Assembly: GCF_001625215.2 (NCBI RefSeq)
Contig: NC_030386.2
Location: forward strand, 37,203,296 to 37,267,295
Length of the DNA: 64,000 nucleotides
DNA from: Daucus carota subsp. sativus
Taxonomy: Eukaryota; Streptophyta; Magnoliopsida; Apiales; Apiaceae
Reading direction: 5' to 3'
Made by a program: the position numbers and the translations under genes. Below, one piece after another: positions 1 to 11,790 of this stretch. The notes beneath the pieces are model-generated. The model was not told the DNA's origin. It saw only the letters and a program-made list of their open reading frames with translations, and ran no database searches. How positions within the stretch are numbered: the first letter of the stretch is position 1; each line of letters opens with the position of its first letter.

Positions 1-595
1 GCCTGGGCTATTTTAACCTATGGACTTAGGAAATTTATGTGTACAAAAGTTTTGATTTTATAATTTAAGCCGGGGCAGCCAGATCAATCAACAAAATGAA
101 GCCTGTAAAATATTTTTACATACGAGTTAAGCAGGGGCAATGGACCCCCCAGTCTCACTGCTCCTTCCGCCACTGTTTGTAAATCAAGTTGGTCAGTAAT
201 TAGTTGTCCAATTTTTCTCTGTTCGTGTATTACCTACCTGCACTAACTGCTTTATTTCTCTATTGCCTGTTTTATCGAAATTTTTTTTTACATGTATCCT
301 TTTCTTCATTTTCTCCTTGTTTAATCAAGTACTGCAAGTTCAGTCATTGGGTTAATGAATGGGCTTTATGGTTCTCTATTATATAAGTTCAGTCATTGTG
401 TTTAATGAATGGGTTTTATGGTTCTCTATTATATATGCCAGATGACAGTTATAAGATTTATGTTGTTTGTGTCCCATTTGTTTGATGCTAAGTTTTACCT
501 TTTCCTTTGATATGATTTGCAATTCATGATTTTAGAGTTGAGGTAAGACACAATAATAGTGATAGGGTGTTTTCTCTGTTGTGCATATTTGTCAG
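1..595 (+). other. Intron of the MBD13-like gene with a dispersed-repeat terminus
   Basis: No coding exon was recognised here. Around 70-180 the sequence has GGGGCA blocks and ends near CTCCTTCCGCCACTG, which resembles the GGCGGAGC-type termini of a common plant dispersed repeat also seen near 19468, 20060 and 45836. A short direct repeat (TTCAGTCATTG...TTAATGAATGG) lies at 341-430. Confidence 0.45.
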
Positions 596-2490
596 TCGCC
601 TGCTATAGATCAAGGAAAGGAGGTACAAGACGGAGGAATTGATAAACCGGGTACTGAGAATAAAGAAGAGATACTTACTCCTACCATCACAGAAGATCAC
701 ATATGCCTCCAGTATCCAAATTCTGATCAGAGTAAGCTTATATATGTAGCCTCATAATATGCTACTACTGCACTTCTGTTCCAGTTTCGCTGTACCTTGA
801 ATAGTTGTCATCTTCTGTTTATGTTTCAATTCTCTTCTTAACATGCATCTTTTTGGCTTTTGTTTCGTCTCCAGTTTTAGTTTCCATTTTCCTCTGTATG
901 TAAAGCCTCTGAGAGTCTAAAACATTAGTCAGATACATTAGTTTGCCTTCTCTTTTAGTATTTTACTGTAATTAATAATAAGATAGAAAACCCATCATTA
1001 CTAGTACTGGAATTTCATGCTGTGGAAATAAGATATCTTTTGGAAGTGAACCATGTCATATGGACACACGGGTTGGTTTTGTTAATTTACTGGATTGCAT
1101 CTATCCCTTTGCATTTGTTTAATGTTTATTGCATATGGCAGGTAGAAGTGACGTAACAGAGAGTGATTTGAACTCGCAAAGTACCCAAAGTTTGGAGCAA
1201 GTAGAAGGGAAATCGGATTCCAATATAAATACACTTGTTTCATCTCCAGTGGTTGAAGATTATCCTAAGAACTTATTGGAAAATGGGGCGGAAATCCATG
1301 ACACTGACAAGTTTGAGAACAGTAAAAACAAATCAAATTCCAAGAGGTCTTCTTCCTTTCCTCGCCGGGCTTCAAAGCGCCTCGCTGGCATTGAATTAGA
1401 CCCAGTGCCTATAGAGTTAGTGGAAAATGGGGCAGTACATGAGACTGACAGGATCCAGACCAGAATAAACAAATCAAATGACAAGAGTTCATCTGACTTT
1501 CCTCGTCGGTCTTCAAAGCGCCTTGCTGGTGTTGAATTAGACCCAGTATTGGAGCTAAAAACTAATGATCGAACTCGTCGACCCGCAGCTCAACTGTCAG
1601 GAGAAGCAACAACTAGTTTTAGTGGGAAAACTCATGACTTGCCTACTACAGAAGAGCTTCCTGGAAAATTTGTATTGGGAACTATGACTAGTGAGCATCA
1701 AAGACTGTCTCTTGGCTTGCCCCCGGCAAACTTAGCAAATTATGAGGAGCCAGGTGTACAGGAGAAACAGTTACAATTCTCTGAAGAGCAGGCTGGGGAG
1801 AAGGAACCTTCACCTATTTTAAAAGAACAAGCGGCAGAGGAGAAACCTTTAAATGCATCTGGAGAGCAATATGAAGCTGAGGATTTAATAATGCTTTCTA
1901 AAGAAAATCAAGGCAAAAAGGAAAAACTTCTGTTTGTTTCGAAGGAGGAAACTGCAGAGAAAGAACATGCTAATGTTATTGATTCATTACTTGAATCATC
2001 TACAAACTTCTCTATGGCAGATATATGGCAAGACCCATGCATTGAGTTTGCCATTAAAACTTTAACCGGTGTAATTCCGATTGGGGAAGAAAACCAGGCT
2101 GATAAGCAGGCTGATAAGAATTCTGGGTCATCAGCAGAAATGTCTTTCTCGGATATATGGTCGGATCCTTGTATTGAATTTGCAGTAAAGACTCTTACTG
2201 GTGATTTACCCCTGGATGAGGATTTAAGTATGCAGAATCTTTTGCAGCAGCAAGTCAGCTCATCAGACACTCAAGGAGTCAGTAGTACTATGCCTCCAAA
2301 CATAAATAGTTTCTGCCCAACTGATTACATATCACAACGTTGTAGTGCTGCTGAGAAGCCTCAAAATAGGGAGCAACAAGTTACGGCAGCATCTAGAATA
2401 CCGCAAAGCAGCAGTAGAAGCTTGCAGACATCAGGCAGCACTGTCCTTCACCAAAGTATACAGGACAGAACCTCCAGTCAACATCCATAA
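596..2490 (+). CDS. MBD13: Methyl-CpG-binding domain protein 13-like, C-terminal part (5' end outside window)
   Basis: Two coding exons are visible: 596-731 (after a TTGTCAG acceptor, donor AGTAAG) and 1142-2490 (acceptor GGCAG); the codon AGT is split across the junction and the frame stays open to TAA at 2488. The protein part is about 495 residues, hydrophilic and probably disordered. It holds two copies of a block ending in FPRR(A/S)SKRLAG(I/V)ELDP and two copies of a DIWxDPCIEFA(I/V)KTLTG block. Such SKRLAG and DPCIEF(A)KTLTG motifs occur in plant MBD13-type proteins, nuclear readers of methylated DNA. The MBD domain itself is not in the window and must lie upstream of base 1, so the assignment rests on the tail. 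The first ATG inside the large exon (1129) lies in the intron and is not the start. Confidence 0.6.
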
Positions 2491-3328
2491 TTTACAGTAT
2501 AATTCTTAGCTTATAGGTTTGGCAGAATTATTTAAGTTATATTAGGCGTTTTTCATCTTTGATGTTTGCAACTTGTAACTGGATCCAGGTCCTCATGTTT
2601 TAGCATTGATGGTAGGCTTTAGTTGCTTATCGTTGATTTGTTCAAAGACAAAACACTGAACATATAATTCAAGTTGGTCATTTGGTTTGATGAAAGGATG
2701 ATAATATTCAAGCAACCTGCTTTAGTTCTTTTTTATCTTTTCTACTTGGGCTTTCTTTATTGGATGGATGGAATGAAGGGAATTGGAATGAAATTTGTAT
2801 CCAAAATTGGGGGTAACTGAAGAAGTATATAAAATTTTCATTCTTTCATTCATTTCAGGAATGCATTATGGTGTACGGTTGCAAATATTATGGTGTCCCG
2901 GACAGATACACAGTGTCGCCGTCTGGTTCTGGCTGTATAACAGTGAAACTGAAGGAACATATAAATCACGCAATTCATGCATATTATGGATTTGGAACTG
3001 AAGTAATCATGAAATGTTTTACAAGGTATTGGCAAAAGCAGAAGGCATTATAGTAACTTACACAACTTCACCATGACCATCAAAGCATGAAGCCTTTACA
3101 ATTTATAAATCTTTTATAAACTAAGCTCTACTATTTTGTATAAACATCATCTTTTTTTCCTAAATACACCAAAAATCAAGATATGACATGCCAAAAGTAT
3201 GTTTTGGTGTGGCATGCTGGCAACAAGAAACTTGATGGAAAATGTAATCATTTGAACCAGTTTGATCCATTAAATCGTTAAATTAACCAAAAAGCTGGTA
3301 CATTAATACCAAGTAGATATGAACTCTT
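2491..3328 (+). other. 3' UTR of MBD13-like gene and convergent intergenic gap
   Basis: This stretch separates the stop of the + strand MBD13-like gene from the stop of the - strand ARFRP1-like gene, so the two genes converge. A good acceptor (CATTTCAG, ending 2859) is followed by a 60-codon open frame to 3053, but that frame resembles no family I know; a spliced 3' UTR or an alternative last exon is possible. Otherwise nothing is seen. Confidence 0.4.
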
Positions 3329-4469
3329 CTAACTAGACACTGAATTTGCTAGGCCTGCACGCGCTCTCAACATTTCAGTTCTTTTACTTCTCTCCATTGC
3401 CTCAACTAGCCAATCTACACTTTCTTTAATTCCCAACCTGCAGTTAAATCCATAATAGCATTATGTTGTTTCCTACTGTGTTCCATTCCAGTGGAGGAAA
3501 GAATACATAAATGCTATCCATTCCCACTAGTTACATGATTACTAAATCCATAGTGGATCTACTCACCCGTCATATGCTGAAACAGCTTCATATGAATATG
3601 CCCTTTCGTCCAACTTTTTCAGATCAAGATACCGTGCAAGTTCTTCTGCTGACAAGGCTTCACCAAGATCCTGTCGTAGAGCATCACATTTTAGTCCAGA
3701 AATGACGAATATCAATTGAAGTAACAATGAAATATAAAGAAGCATTCTACAAGAGGAACAGGAGCATGTGGTTCAAACTTTTCTGTTTTGGAGCTACAGA
3801 TAAATTTTGTAGTTTTTGAGAATGTGTGTACTCCCATTAGTAGCTATGATTGAGCATTGACATCACAGCTTAAACTTCAGTCCAGCCTATCAAGCTTGAT
3901 ATATGATAAACAAAAACTGAAAAAATGTTTACTAAATTTATATAGTAAACATGTGGGAAATTACTTCAATTTTATCATGTAAAAGAAGTTAACTAATATA
4001 TTCAAAGTAAAACACATTTTCTCTTGCTTGATAACCTATAGAAAAAGTTTATACATAAAATATTGTCCAACTTTTCCTACTTGGCTAGATGACAGAGCAA
4101 GAATTTAGCTTACACACCTGCTTGTTTGCCAATATCAAAAGAGGAGCTCCTATCAGATCTTCGTGCCGAAGTACCTTTTCTATAGACCAAGTTCAGATAA
4201 AGGGTAACACAAGGTATACCATAGATAATAAGTAGGACAATCATTATGTTCTTATACACGAGCTAAACAAGCTGAATAGTACTTACCAAGTGCAGATTTC
4301 GAATCTTCAAACCGTGATGGTAAAGAAGCATCTATAACAAAGATTACAGCATGCGCCTCTTCATAGTACTTTTCCCATATTGAGCGAAGACCAGGCTAAC
4401 AATAAAATGTTTTGCATCAATAATAGAGTTCTAACAGGTTTGAAAACTTCAAAGATGCTAGATTATTAG

Positions 4470-4546
<77 letters not shown>

Positions 4547-6848
4547 TAATGCATGTTACAATAGATTCCACAGCTCAACTGAGCAGAATGATTCTACCTG
4601 AAAGCAAATTTCTTTTTTACTTGAAGAAAAAAATGATCCCCGACTTATCATCACTTTAAAAAAAATTCCAACATTTTGTAATCAAAGTTTTTAATTAGTG
4701 GAGACATGAATGTGTATGACTTGTATGAAAGCTAAAAATAAAGTGCAACCAACCTTAAAAAATACAAGAGCAACTCCACTTCACTAAAAATAATAAAATA
4801 GATGGAATAAATAGATGAGACACATTTCACGTCAAATACGTTCAATAAACACTGATAGTGGGGATGTATATTTTGTAACAGTATTTTGCTATGACCAAAG
4901 GTGTTTCAAGGACGAAATATAACACAAAAATTCATAGCAGTTAATACCTTTATGTCCATATAAAATCTGAAATGACATTGCCTTAACAAAGATTGTGATT
5001 ATCTGTGTGGGAACCTAGTAATTCACACTCATGGGCATCAAATTAAAAAAATACTAGCAAATAAGTGCCTGGCGTTTCAAATCCCGTCTTAGATGTATAT
5101 CTCAGCACTGAATTCTCATCCTATGTTAATAATCAGCCCATGCACAAGTGATGTAATCGGTCAGTGAAATTAGTGACTCAAAATATCTCTAGCACTATTC
5201 AACGGAGAGATGGCTCTAGCAGATTTTTGGATCAGCTCTTGGACGAGTGATTTCATTGGTCAAGGTAATGGTGGCTTGAAAGGCCTTTAGCATAGTTCTA
5301 CGTGGAGACAGTTCTAGCAAATTTACAAGGGCAATCACCTTCGCTTACACTAGTGAGCAGTATCTCCAATCATCTTGCTTCTCATACACACTCACACATA
5401 CATTAATACATTATGTTTTCTTTAAAATTTTCAGATAGAACATATGATATAAAGATATATGCATATGCAACTATTAGCTAGGATATATCCAAGGTGAAAA
5501 ATAAAATTAGCATGTAAATAAACCACCAAAAGTAACATGTATATACCTGACCCCCAAGGTCCCAGAACACAAGTTTTGTGTTTGATGCTTCAATGCGACC
5601 AATATTGAGTCCTACTGTTGGAACAATTCGATCCGGAGGAAGGCCTTCCACATTTGAGTATTGAGACTTCAACTTCTCGAGTAATGTCTACAACAAATTT
5701 ATAAGACAGTCCGTATTGTCAATTCTGAAAACAGTTAAAAATCTCAATACTTGTGGAAGGTCTTCCACATCTCCACAACATTTGAGTATTGACATTTCTG
5801 TAAATGCCAGCAATGTACTATATATTTCTTGACCATAAAATATTCATACACTCTCCGTGTCAGAATGATATCCTGTATATTTTAATTATATAAACACGTG
5901 TATATAACGTTTGTTCATGCACACTTAAAATAACTTCAATTAGTGGGGGGAAATTTACAATAATATTTCAAGCTATAATTTCATTCGAAAAAGAATCACC
6001 ACCTAAGCATGTGTCCTATACAAATCATAACACAAAAGGACTCATTCCCTCCATCACTCTCTAATAAAGGTGATGTTCCAAAAAAACAAGAATTGAAGTC
6101 CCAATGGGGAAATCACCTTGACAAAACTCATGAGATGTATTATAACTAAAGACCAGATGTATATTTCTATTAACATTTACCAACAAAGAATGTTAATATC
6201 TCTTGCCACAAATGATTAACTCTGTTAATTGTCAACTGATATAATATACAGGTACACACACATCAAGGGTTGTATACAACCAGATTTACATTATTTTCGG
6301 GTTAATTGGCAAAGTCAACACTCATTGGGTCCAAATGTATCAAGTGAGTCACTCATTGTAAAGTGACTCAACTTATCCATACTAGGTGACCACGACCTTT
6401 CCATGGGAAAGTAATAATATTTATAGAGTGCAAGCTCATTACTGACTTGTTTGTGGTTTCTTGTGTTTTGATGTATGCTGTGATGGTTGAGTGTCTAGTA
6501 TTAGCTGTTGACATGAATACAACTCTTTTCTTTAGGGGAAAGGAGGGCACGTGTCTATTTTTATGATATAAAGCTTTTAAGTCTATATGCTTTGAGCATG
6601 ATTTGTTTCTAATATTATTCTTGAGAAGCTAAAAGTGTATAATTAGCATAAGCCATTGTCCACTCAGAACCACAGCATATGGATAACAGCTGAAACCATG
6701 AAATGGCCTAATACAACAATGCTGTTATCTAGAAGTAAAAAGGCAATAATTTTACCGTTTTCCCAGATTTGTCGATTCCAAGAATAAGAACATGGAACTC
6801 TGTCTTGGTAAACATGTACTTCCAGAATCCATAAAACAACGAAAACAT
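3329..6848 (-). CDS. ARFRP1: ADP-ribosylation factor-related protein 1 (ARF-like small GTPase)
   Basis: Six coding exons on the minus strand: 6756-6848, 5547-5687, 4287-4395, 4118-4179, 3567-3670 and 3329-3437. They sum to 618 nt (205 residues), the usual ARFRP1 length, and all introns are GT-AG with phases that close. Visible motifs are the P-loop GIDKSGKT (residues 24-31, cut by intron 1 just after the Thr), switch I IVPTVGLNIG, switch II WDLGGQ, NKQD (split by an intron between Q and D) and EAVSAYDG. The N-terminus is MFSLFYGF, without the Gly2 used for myristoylation; that is typical of ARFRP1/Arl3p-type GTPases, which are N-acetylated. By family knowledge it works at the trans-Golgi, recruiting ARL1 and golgins. 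The C-terminus is short and Ser-rich. The gene converges on the MBD13-like gene. Confidence 0.93.
4470..4540. repeat. (AT)n microsatellite in an ARFRP1-like intron
   Basis: About 70 bp of perfect TA dinucleotide repeat lie in the intron between coding exons 2 and 3. Confidence 0.95.
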
Positions 6849-8110
6849 TGCTGCTTCTTTATAATCTCTGTCCCCACCCTATGCTCAGAGATTTATTCTT
6901 CGGTGTAAATCTCCAGTCATATCATAAGCCTGGAATATACAAAAAATAAACAAATGAGGCCAGAATTTAAGTTATATATCTATGATAGCTAAAACAACTA
7001 TGCACACTATTAAATTATATCACTTTGTCTAGCTCTGCCAACTCAGATTAAATAGCAAGAGCCTGATTCTATGTATGTTAGATCAAGCTTATCCAGAAAT
7101 GCTTTCTTATTTGCATTCACGTCTTCTAGAAAGAGCCATGTTCTTCCAATGATGTAAATTTAATGAAAGGCATCGATTTTCACAAGATTCACAACTAAAG
7201 CTCCACTATCCCAAACATATTTCCCTGCATCTAAATACTTCATGATTCTATTTCTTATACTCAATTGTCGATGAGTAATTTAAAACAGACAAATGAATAA
7301 TGATCTAGGCTAACCAAGTTCTATGCCAGAGAAGTTGACAAACAAGTTTTCAGTACATGTACATCCAAATACATACATGTCTGCACGCTCTAGCAGCTCA
7401 GCCCATCTGAGCAGGAACGCATCATAAACTAAATATACAAGCATATACTGAATTAATTTTTTCATATTTACTATTACTTCAGCTCATTAACCTCTTTCAC
7501 ATCCCATTCTGCCAAAAATCTTACCTCGACACTGCATTTAGCTCTGATAATTAGACCCCCCCAAAAAATACTCTCATTATAGAATACTCGATAGTTTCCC
7601 ATCAAACCGTACTTCACATCAACAATCAACAACCCATTTTACTTCACACTACAACACATTAATTAATCAAAACAACCTGCCATATAATCATCAATTGATC
7701 ACTATCCAAAATCTATCAAAACCAAAGAAAAATGATCCCAAAAGTACACAACAAAATTAAAATCCAGATCTCAATCAAATTAAATCAAACAAAAGGCAAC
7801 CCACGATCAAAGAAACATTGGATCACCCATATGAAAACTAATATCATTGTTATAGCATCTGGGTTCAATATAATTCAACACCCAGATCAAGAAAATCTGT
7901 AAAAAAAATTGAAAAATTAAAGTAAATAAGGGTGGGATATCTCACAGTTGTGAGTGCAGTGAAGCATCAAAATTGATGGTTTGAATCAGCAAAGGGAGAG
8001 GCTTCCCCGAGTTGTGAATCAGTGTTGCCGTCTTCCTTTTACGAATTCTCACCGTTGAAATTTCTTAAAATTCCTTCGTAGTTCAAGCGTGTATATATAT
8101 ACGTGGACAG
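6849..8110 (-). promoter_or_regulatory. 5' leader, leader intron and TATA region of the ARFRP1-like gene
   Basis: A plausible leader exon joins the ATG exon at an acceptor near 6929 (TATTCCAG on the minus strand). A first leader exon probably spans about 7951-8070, with a donor reading AACTGTGAGA. A TATA-like tract lies at 8089-8105. All of this is inferred from signals; no coding sequence is seen in the intron. Confidence 0.45.
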
Positions 8111-8558
8111 CAAATACATAAACAAATCACGAAATTTAATTAATAAATTTATCTGATTTAATTTATCAATTTTGAACTTTTATTTAGTTAAAATTTTCTA
8201 ATTTTTGTAACTTGCAATCCATAATTTTCTAGTTGAATAATTATTTATCTATTCAATTTACTAAATTAAATGATCTAATTTTGATATAATTAAAGTTTGG
8301 TACTTAATAAAATTATTTAATATATTTATACAACTATATATTTATTTATTTCATAAATTAATCTTATATTTGAATACGTTAATATATAATATATAAATTT
8401 TGGTATTTGATTTATTCTTTGAAACTAAAATATATATTATTTGATGTCTATTAATTTTTATAATTTTGTTCTATAAAAAATAGTATTATGTTTTATTGGT
8501 GGTATCCATTAAATTTTATGATATTTTTTTATTTTCACAAATAATAATCAATCAATCA
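8111..8558. other. AT-rich intergenic DNA
   Basis: This is low-complexity AT-rich sequence upstream of the ARFRP1-like promoter and before the Helitron array. No gene or clear repeat family is recognised. Confidence 0.5.
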
Positions 8559-8568
8559 TCAATATATA

Positions 8569-9202
8569 TCAATATATATATATATATATAAAGGAGAATG
8601 CGAGCGTCTCTAGGATCGTTCGATTCAGTCTTCTAAATTTTCTTGAATTTCGGAGAGAAAATATAATTATAATTCAAAAAATCAGGTCCAAGAATTCTAA
8701 AAGTAATACAATTCTTTTTTTATTTAATTCTAAAGATGATACAGTTCTTTTCTTATTTGGTATTTCTTATTAAATTCTAAAGATGATACAATAGTATTTC
8801 TTATAGAATTCTAATGATGATACAATTCTTTTCTTATTAGTAATCCTAAAAGAAATATGATTATATTTATTCAAACTAATAATAATAGATAAAATACAAT
8901 TTATATTTAAGTTATGTAAAGTAATATATAAAATTCTTATTTTCGATAATATATAATATATTGAAGATATGTTTAACGGGAACACGACTGAAAATAACTT
9001 TTATGGAATTATAATATTATTTCGTATCAAAATTTATAAAAAAGATTATTTATTAGTATTGTGTTTAAGGGGAGGACGGCCCAAATTAATTTTTACCTAA
9101 ATAATAATATTTTTTTATCAGTATTATGTTTGACGGGAAAGTAGCTAAAACAATATTTTATCTAAATTTATAAAAAATTCATAACGCCGCCGCGAAGCGC
9201 GG
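8569..9202 (+). mobile_element. Helitron-like element H1 (short subfamily, 3' tail deleted)
   Basis: The element starts with TCAATATATA followed by an AT tract and the conserved AAAGGAG block, preceded by A as expected for insertion between A and T. It is nearly identical by eye to H3 and to the minus-strand copy M3. It ends exactly at the hairpin CCGCG-AAG-CGCGG. The expected CTTTTTTCACTAG tail is missing, and the sequence jumps into the interior of a second element (AGTCTTCTGATTTTTC). There is no ORF, so it is non-autonomous. Confidence 0.75.
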
Positions 9203-11155
9203 AGTCTTCTGATTTTTCTTAAATTTCGGATAGAAACTATATAACTATAATTCAAAAAAAAAAATCAGGTTCAAGGATTCTAAAAATAATACAATTATTT
9301 TCTGATTAAATTCTAAAGAAGATAGAATTCTTTTCTTATTTGATTTCCACCTTCAATAACACTATTTAAACACAAAATAGTTAATAGTTATTGAATCTGC
9401 TCATATTTTTTATCATTGTTTTTTATTAAGCTACTCATATTTTGAGTAACAAAAAACCGAGCTTTAACTGAAAACACGACGTCGCATCCAACATCCAACA
9501 CAAGGCACAATCTTATCCGAGTCCGAGCTTTAACTGAAATCAGGTTCAAAAATTCTAAAAATAATACAATTCTTTTCTTATTAAATTCTAAAAATAATAC
9601 AATTCTTTTTTTATTTAGTATTTCTTATTGAATTCTAAAGATGATACAATTTTTTTCTTATTTAGTAATCCTAAAAGAAATAGGATTATATTTATTCAAA
9701 CTAACAATAATAAATAAAATACAATTTATATTTAAGATTTGTAAGGTAATATGCACAATTCTTATTTTCGATAAGATACATAGAAGATGTACGTAGTTGA
9801 ATTTTATATTATAAAATTTTATTTTCGATAATATATATTGAAGAATAATCTAATACTAGGTCCGTAATCAAAACTGTGTTTAAGAGTCTAAATAGTAGTT
9901 CGAATCATAAAATTTATTAACTCAGCGTGTCTAGAATTACTGAATTTAGTCTTATAATTTTTTTAATTATATTTCAAATTGAAAATAAAATTTTAACCTA
10001 ATCATATATTGATTTTATGATAATCAAAATGATTCTTGATTAGTATTGTGTTTGACGGGCACGGGAGGCGGCCCAAACTAATTTTTATCTAAGTAATAAT
10101 AATTTTTCTATTAGTATTATGTTTGACAGAAAAGTGGCTAAAATAATTTTTTATCTATGTTATAATATATTTTTTGTTAAAACAGGACCACAGTTCAAAA
10201 TAATCTTTGTCCAATTATAATCCTCTCAACAACAACTTTCACGTCTTCTCGAACTTAGAGGGTGGTATTGTATCATCATTTTTAATGACCTTTAAAATCT
10301 AGGTGTATTCAATTAAGATTTTTAAATACTCTTTAAAAGTAAGTAGGTATTGTATGAGGATTTTTAAAAAGTCTTTCAAAATTTGAGGTATTGAATTACA
10401 ACTTTTAAAGAGTTATTAAAATTCAGTTATTATTCAATATATCAATGATTTTGGTGGAAAAATATAATTGATAGACTTTTAATGACTTTTTATGAAAAAT
10501 TGTATATATTTTTTCATGAAATTGTGAGGCCATTATTGAAAAGATTTGACATGACTTTGTATTCTCCCAATTAACCAGTTGCTAGAGCTACAGCTTATCA
10601 CTTCCGGTTCCTCTCTGCCACAAGTTTTCTATCAGTATTATGTTCGACGGGAAAGTGGCTAAAATAATTTTTTATCTATGTTAAAATATATTTTTTTTGT
10701 TAAAACGTGTACACGGTTTTAAATAATTTTTATCCAATTATAATCTTTAATTTTATCATAATTAAAATAATTTTTATTAGTATTGTTTTTGACAGTAAGG
10801 GGACTCAAACTAATATTTAAATTATAATGTTCTGTTATTAGTATTGTGTTTGACAAGAGAGCGGTTCAAACTAATTTTGATCTAAATTATAATATTTAAT
10901 TTTATCATAAAAATAATAATTATGGATTAATATTGTCTTTGACGGGAGGGCGGTTCGAACTAATTTTATTATTAGTATTGTGTTTGACAGGATGACCACC
11001 TAAACAAATTTTATACTAATTATAATACTTTTTATTAGTGATATGTTTAACCGGAAGATGACTCAAAATAATTTTTATGTTATCGTAATATTAATTTGTA
11101 TCAAAATTTATACAAAATTTATAACGCCGCCGCGAAGCGCGGCTTTTTTCACTAG
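9203..11155 (+). mobile_element. Helitron-like element H2 (long subfamily, 5' truncated, with foreign inserts)
   Basis: It lacks the 5' terminus but has the internal 60-70 bp repeats with GTGTTTGAC cores, the hairpin at 11126-11143 and a complete CACTAG end at 11150-11155 followed by T. Two segments do not match the family: about 9350-9530, and about 10223-10629, which holds MITE-like GTATTCAATT motifs. The second insert is flanked by near-duplicate family sequence. Confidence 0.7.
10223..10629. mobile_element. MITE-like insertion inside Helitron H2
   Basis: The segment interrupts the Helitron repeat series and is unlike the rest of the family. It contains GGTGTATTCAATT and GAGGTATTGAATT motifs and many AATTTTTAAA-type runs, features shared with Tourist/Harbinger-like MITEs and with the segment at 43068-43323. 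I could not define terminal repeats or a target duplication. Confidence 0.4.
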
Positions 11156-11790
11156 TATATATATAAAGGAGGATGCGAGCGTCTCTAGGATTGTTCGATT
11201 CAGTCTTCTAAATTTTCTTGAATTTCGGAGAGAAAATATAATTATAATTCAAAAAATCAGGTCCAAGAATTCTAAAAGTAATACAATTCTTTTCTTATTT
11301 AATTCTAAAGATGATACAGTTCTTTTCTTATTTGGTATTTCTTATTAAATTCTAAAGATGATACAATAGTATTTCTTATAAAATTCTAACGATGATACAA
11401 TTCTTTTCTTATTTAGTAATCCTAAAAGAAATAGGATTATATTTATTCAAACTAATAATAATAGATAAAATACAATTTATATTTAAGTTATGTAAAGTAA
11501 TATATACAATTCTTATTTTCGATAATATATAATATATTGAAGATATGTTTAACGGGAACACGACTGAAAATAACTTTTATGGAATTATAATATTATTTCG
11601 TATCAAAATTTACAAAAAAGATTATTTATTAGTATTGCGTTTAAGGGGAGGACGGCCCAAATTAATTTTTACCTAAATAATAATATTTTTTTATTAGTAT
11701 TATGTTTGACGGGAAAGTAGCTGAAACAATATTTTGTCTAAATTTATAAAAAATTCATAACGCCGCCGCGAAGCGCGGTTTTTTCACTAG
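11156..11790 (+). mobile_element. Helitron-like element H3 (short subfamily, 635 bp)
   Basis: It begins with the TATATATA...AAAGGAGGATGCGAGCGTCT block directly after the CTAG of H2 and lacks the first TCAA. It ends with the hairpin at 11764-11778 and CACTAG at 11785-11790. It is almost identical by eye to H1 over its whole length, which suggests recent amplification. Confidence 0.8.

Noticed and set aside
1908-2270. 120-codon minus-strand frame
   Set aside because: It is a shadow of the MBD13-like exon, which has the conserved motifs on the plus strand.
11043-11348. 101-codon + strand frame
   Set aside because: It spans the H2/H3 Helitron junction and is a chance frame in repeat DNA; no RepHel motif is present.
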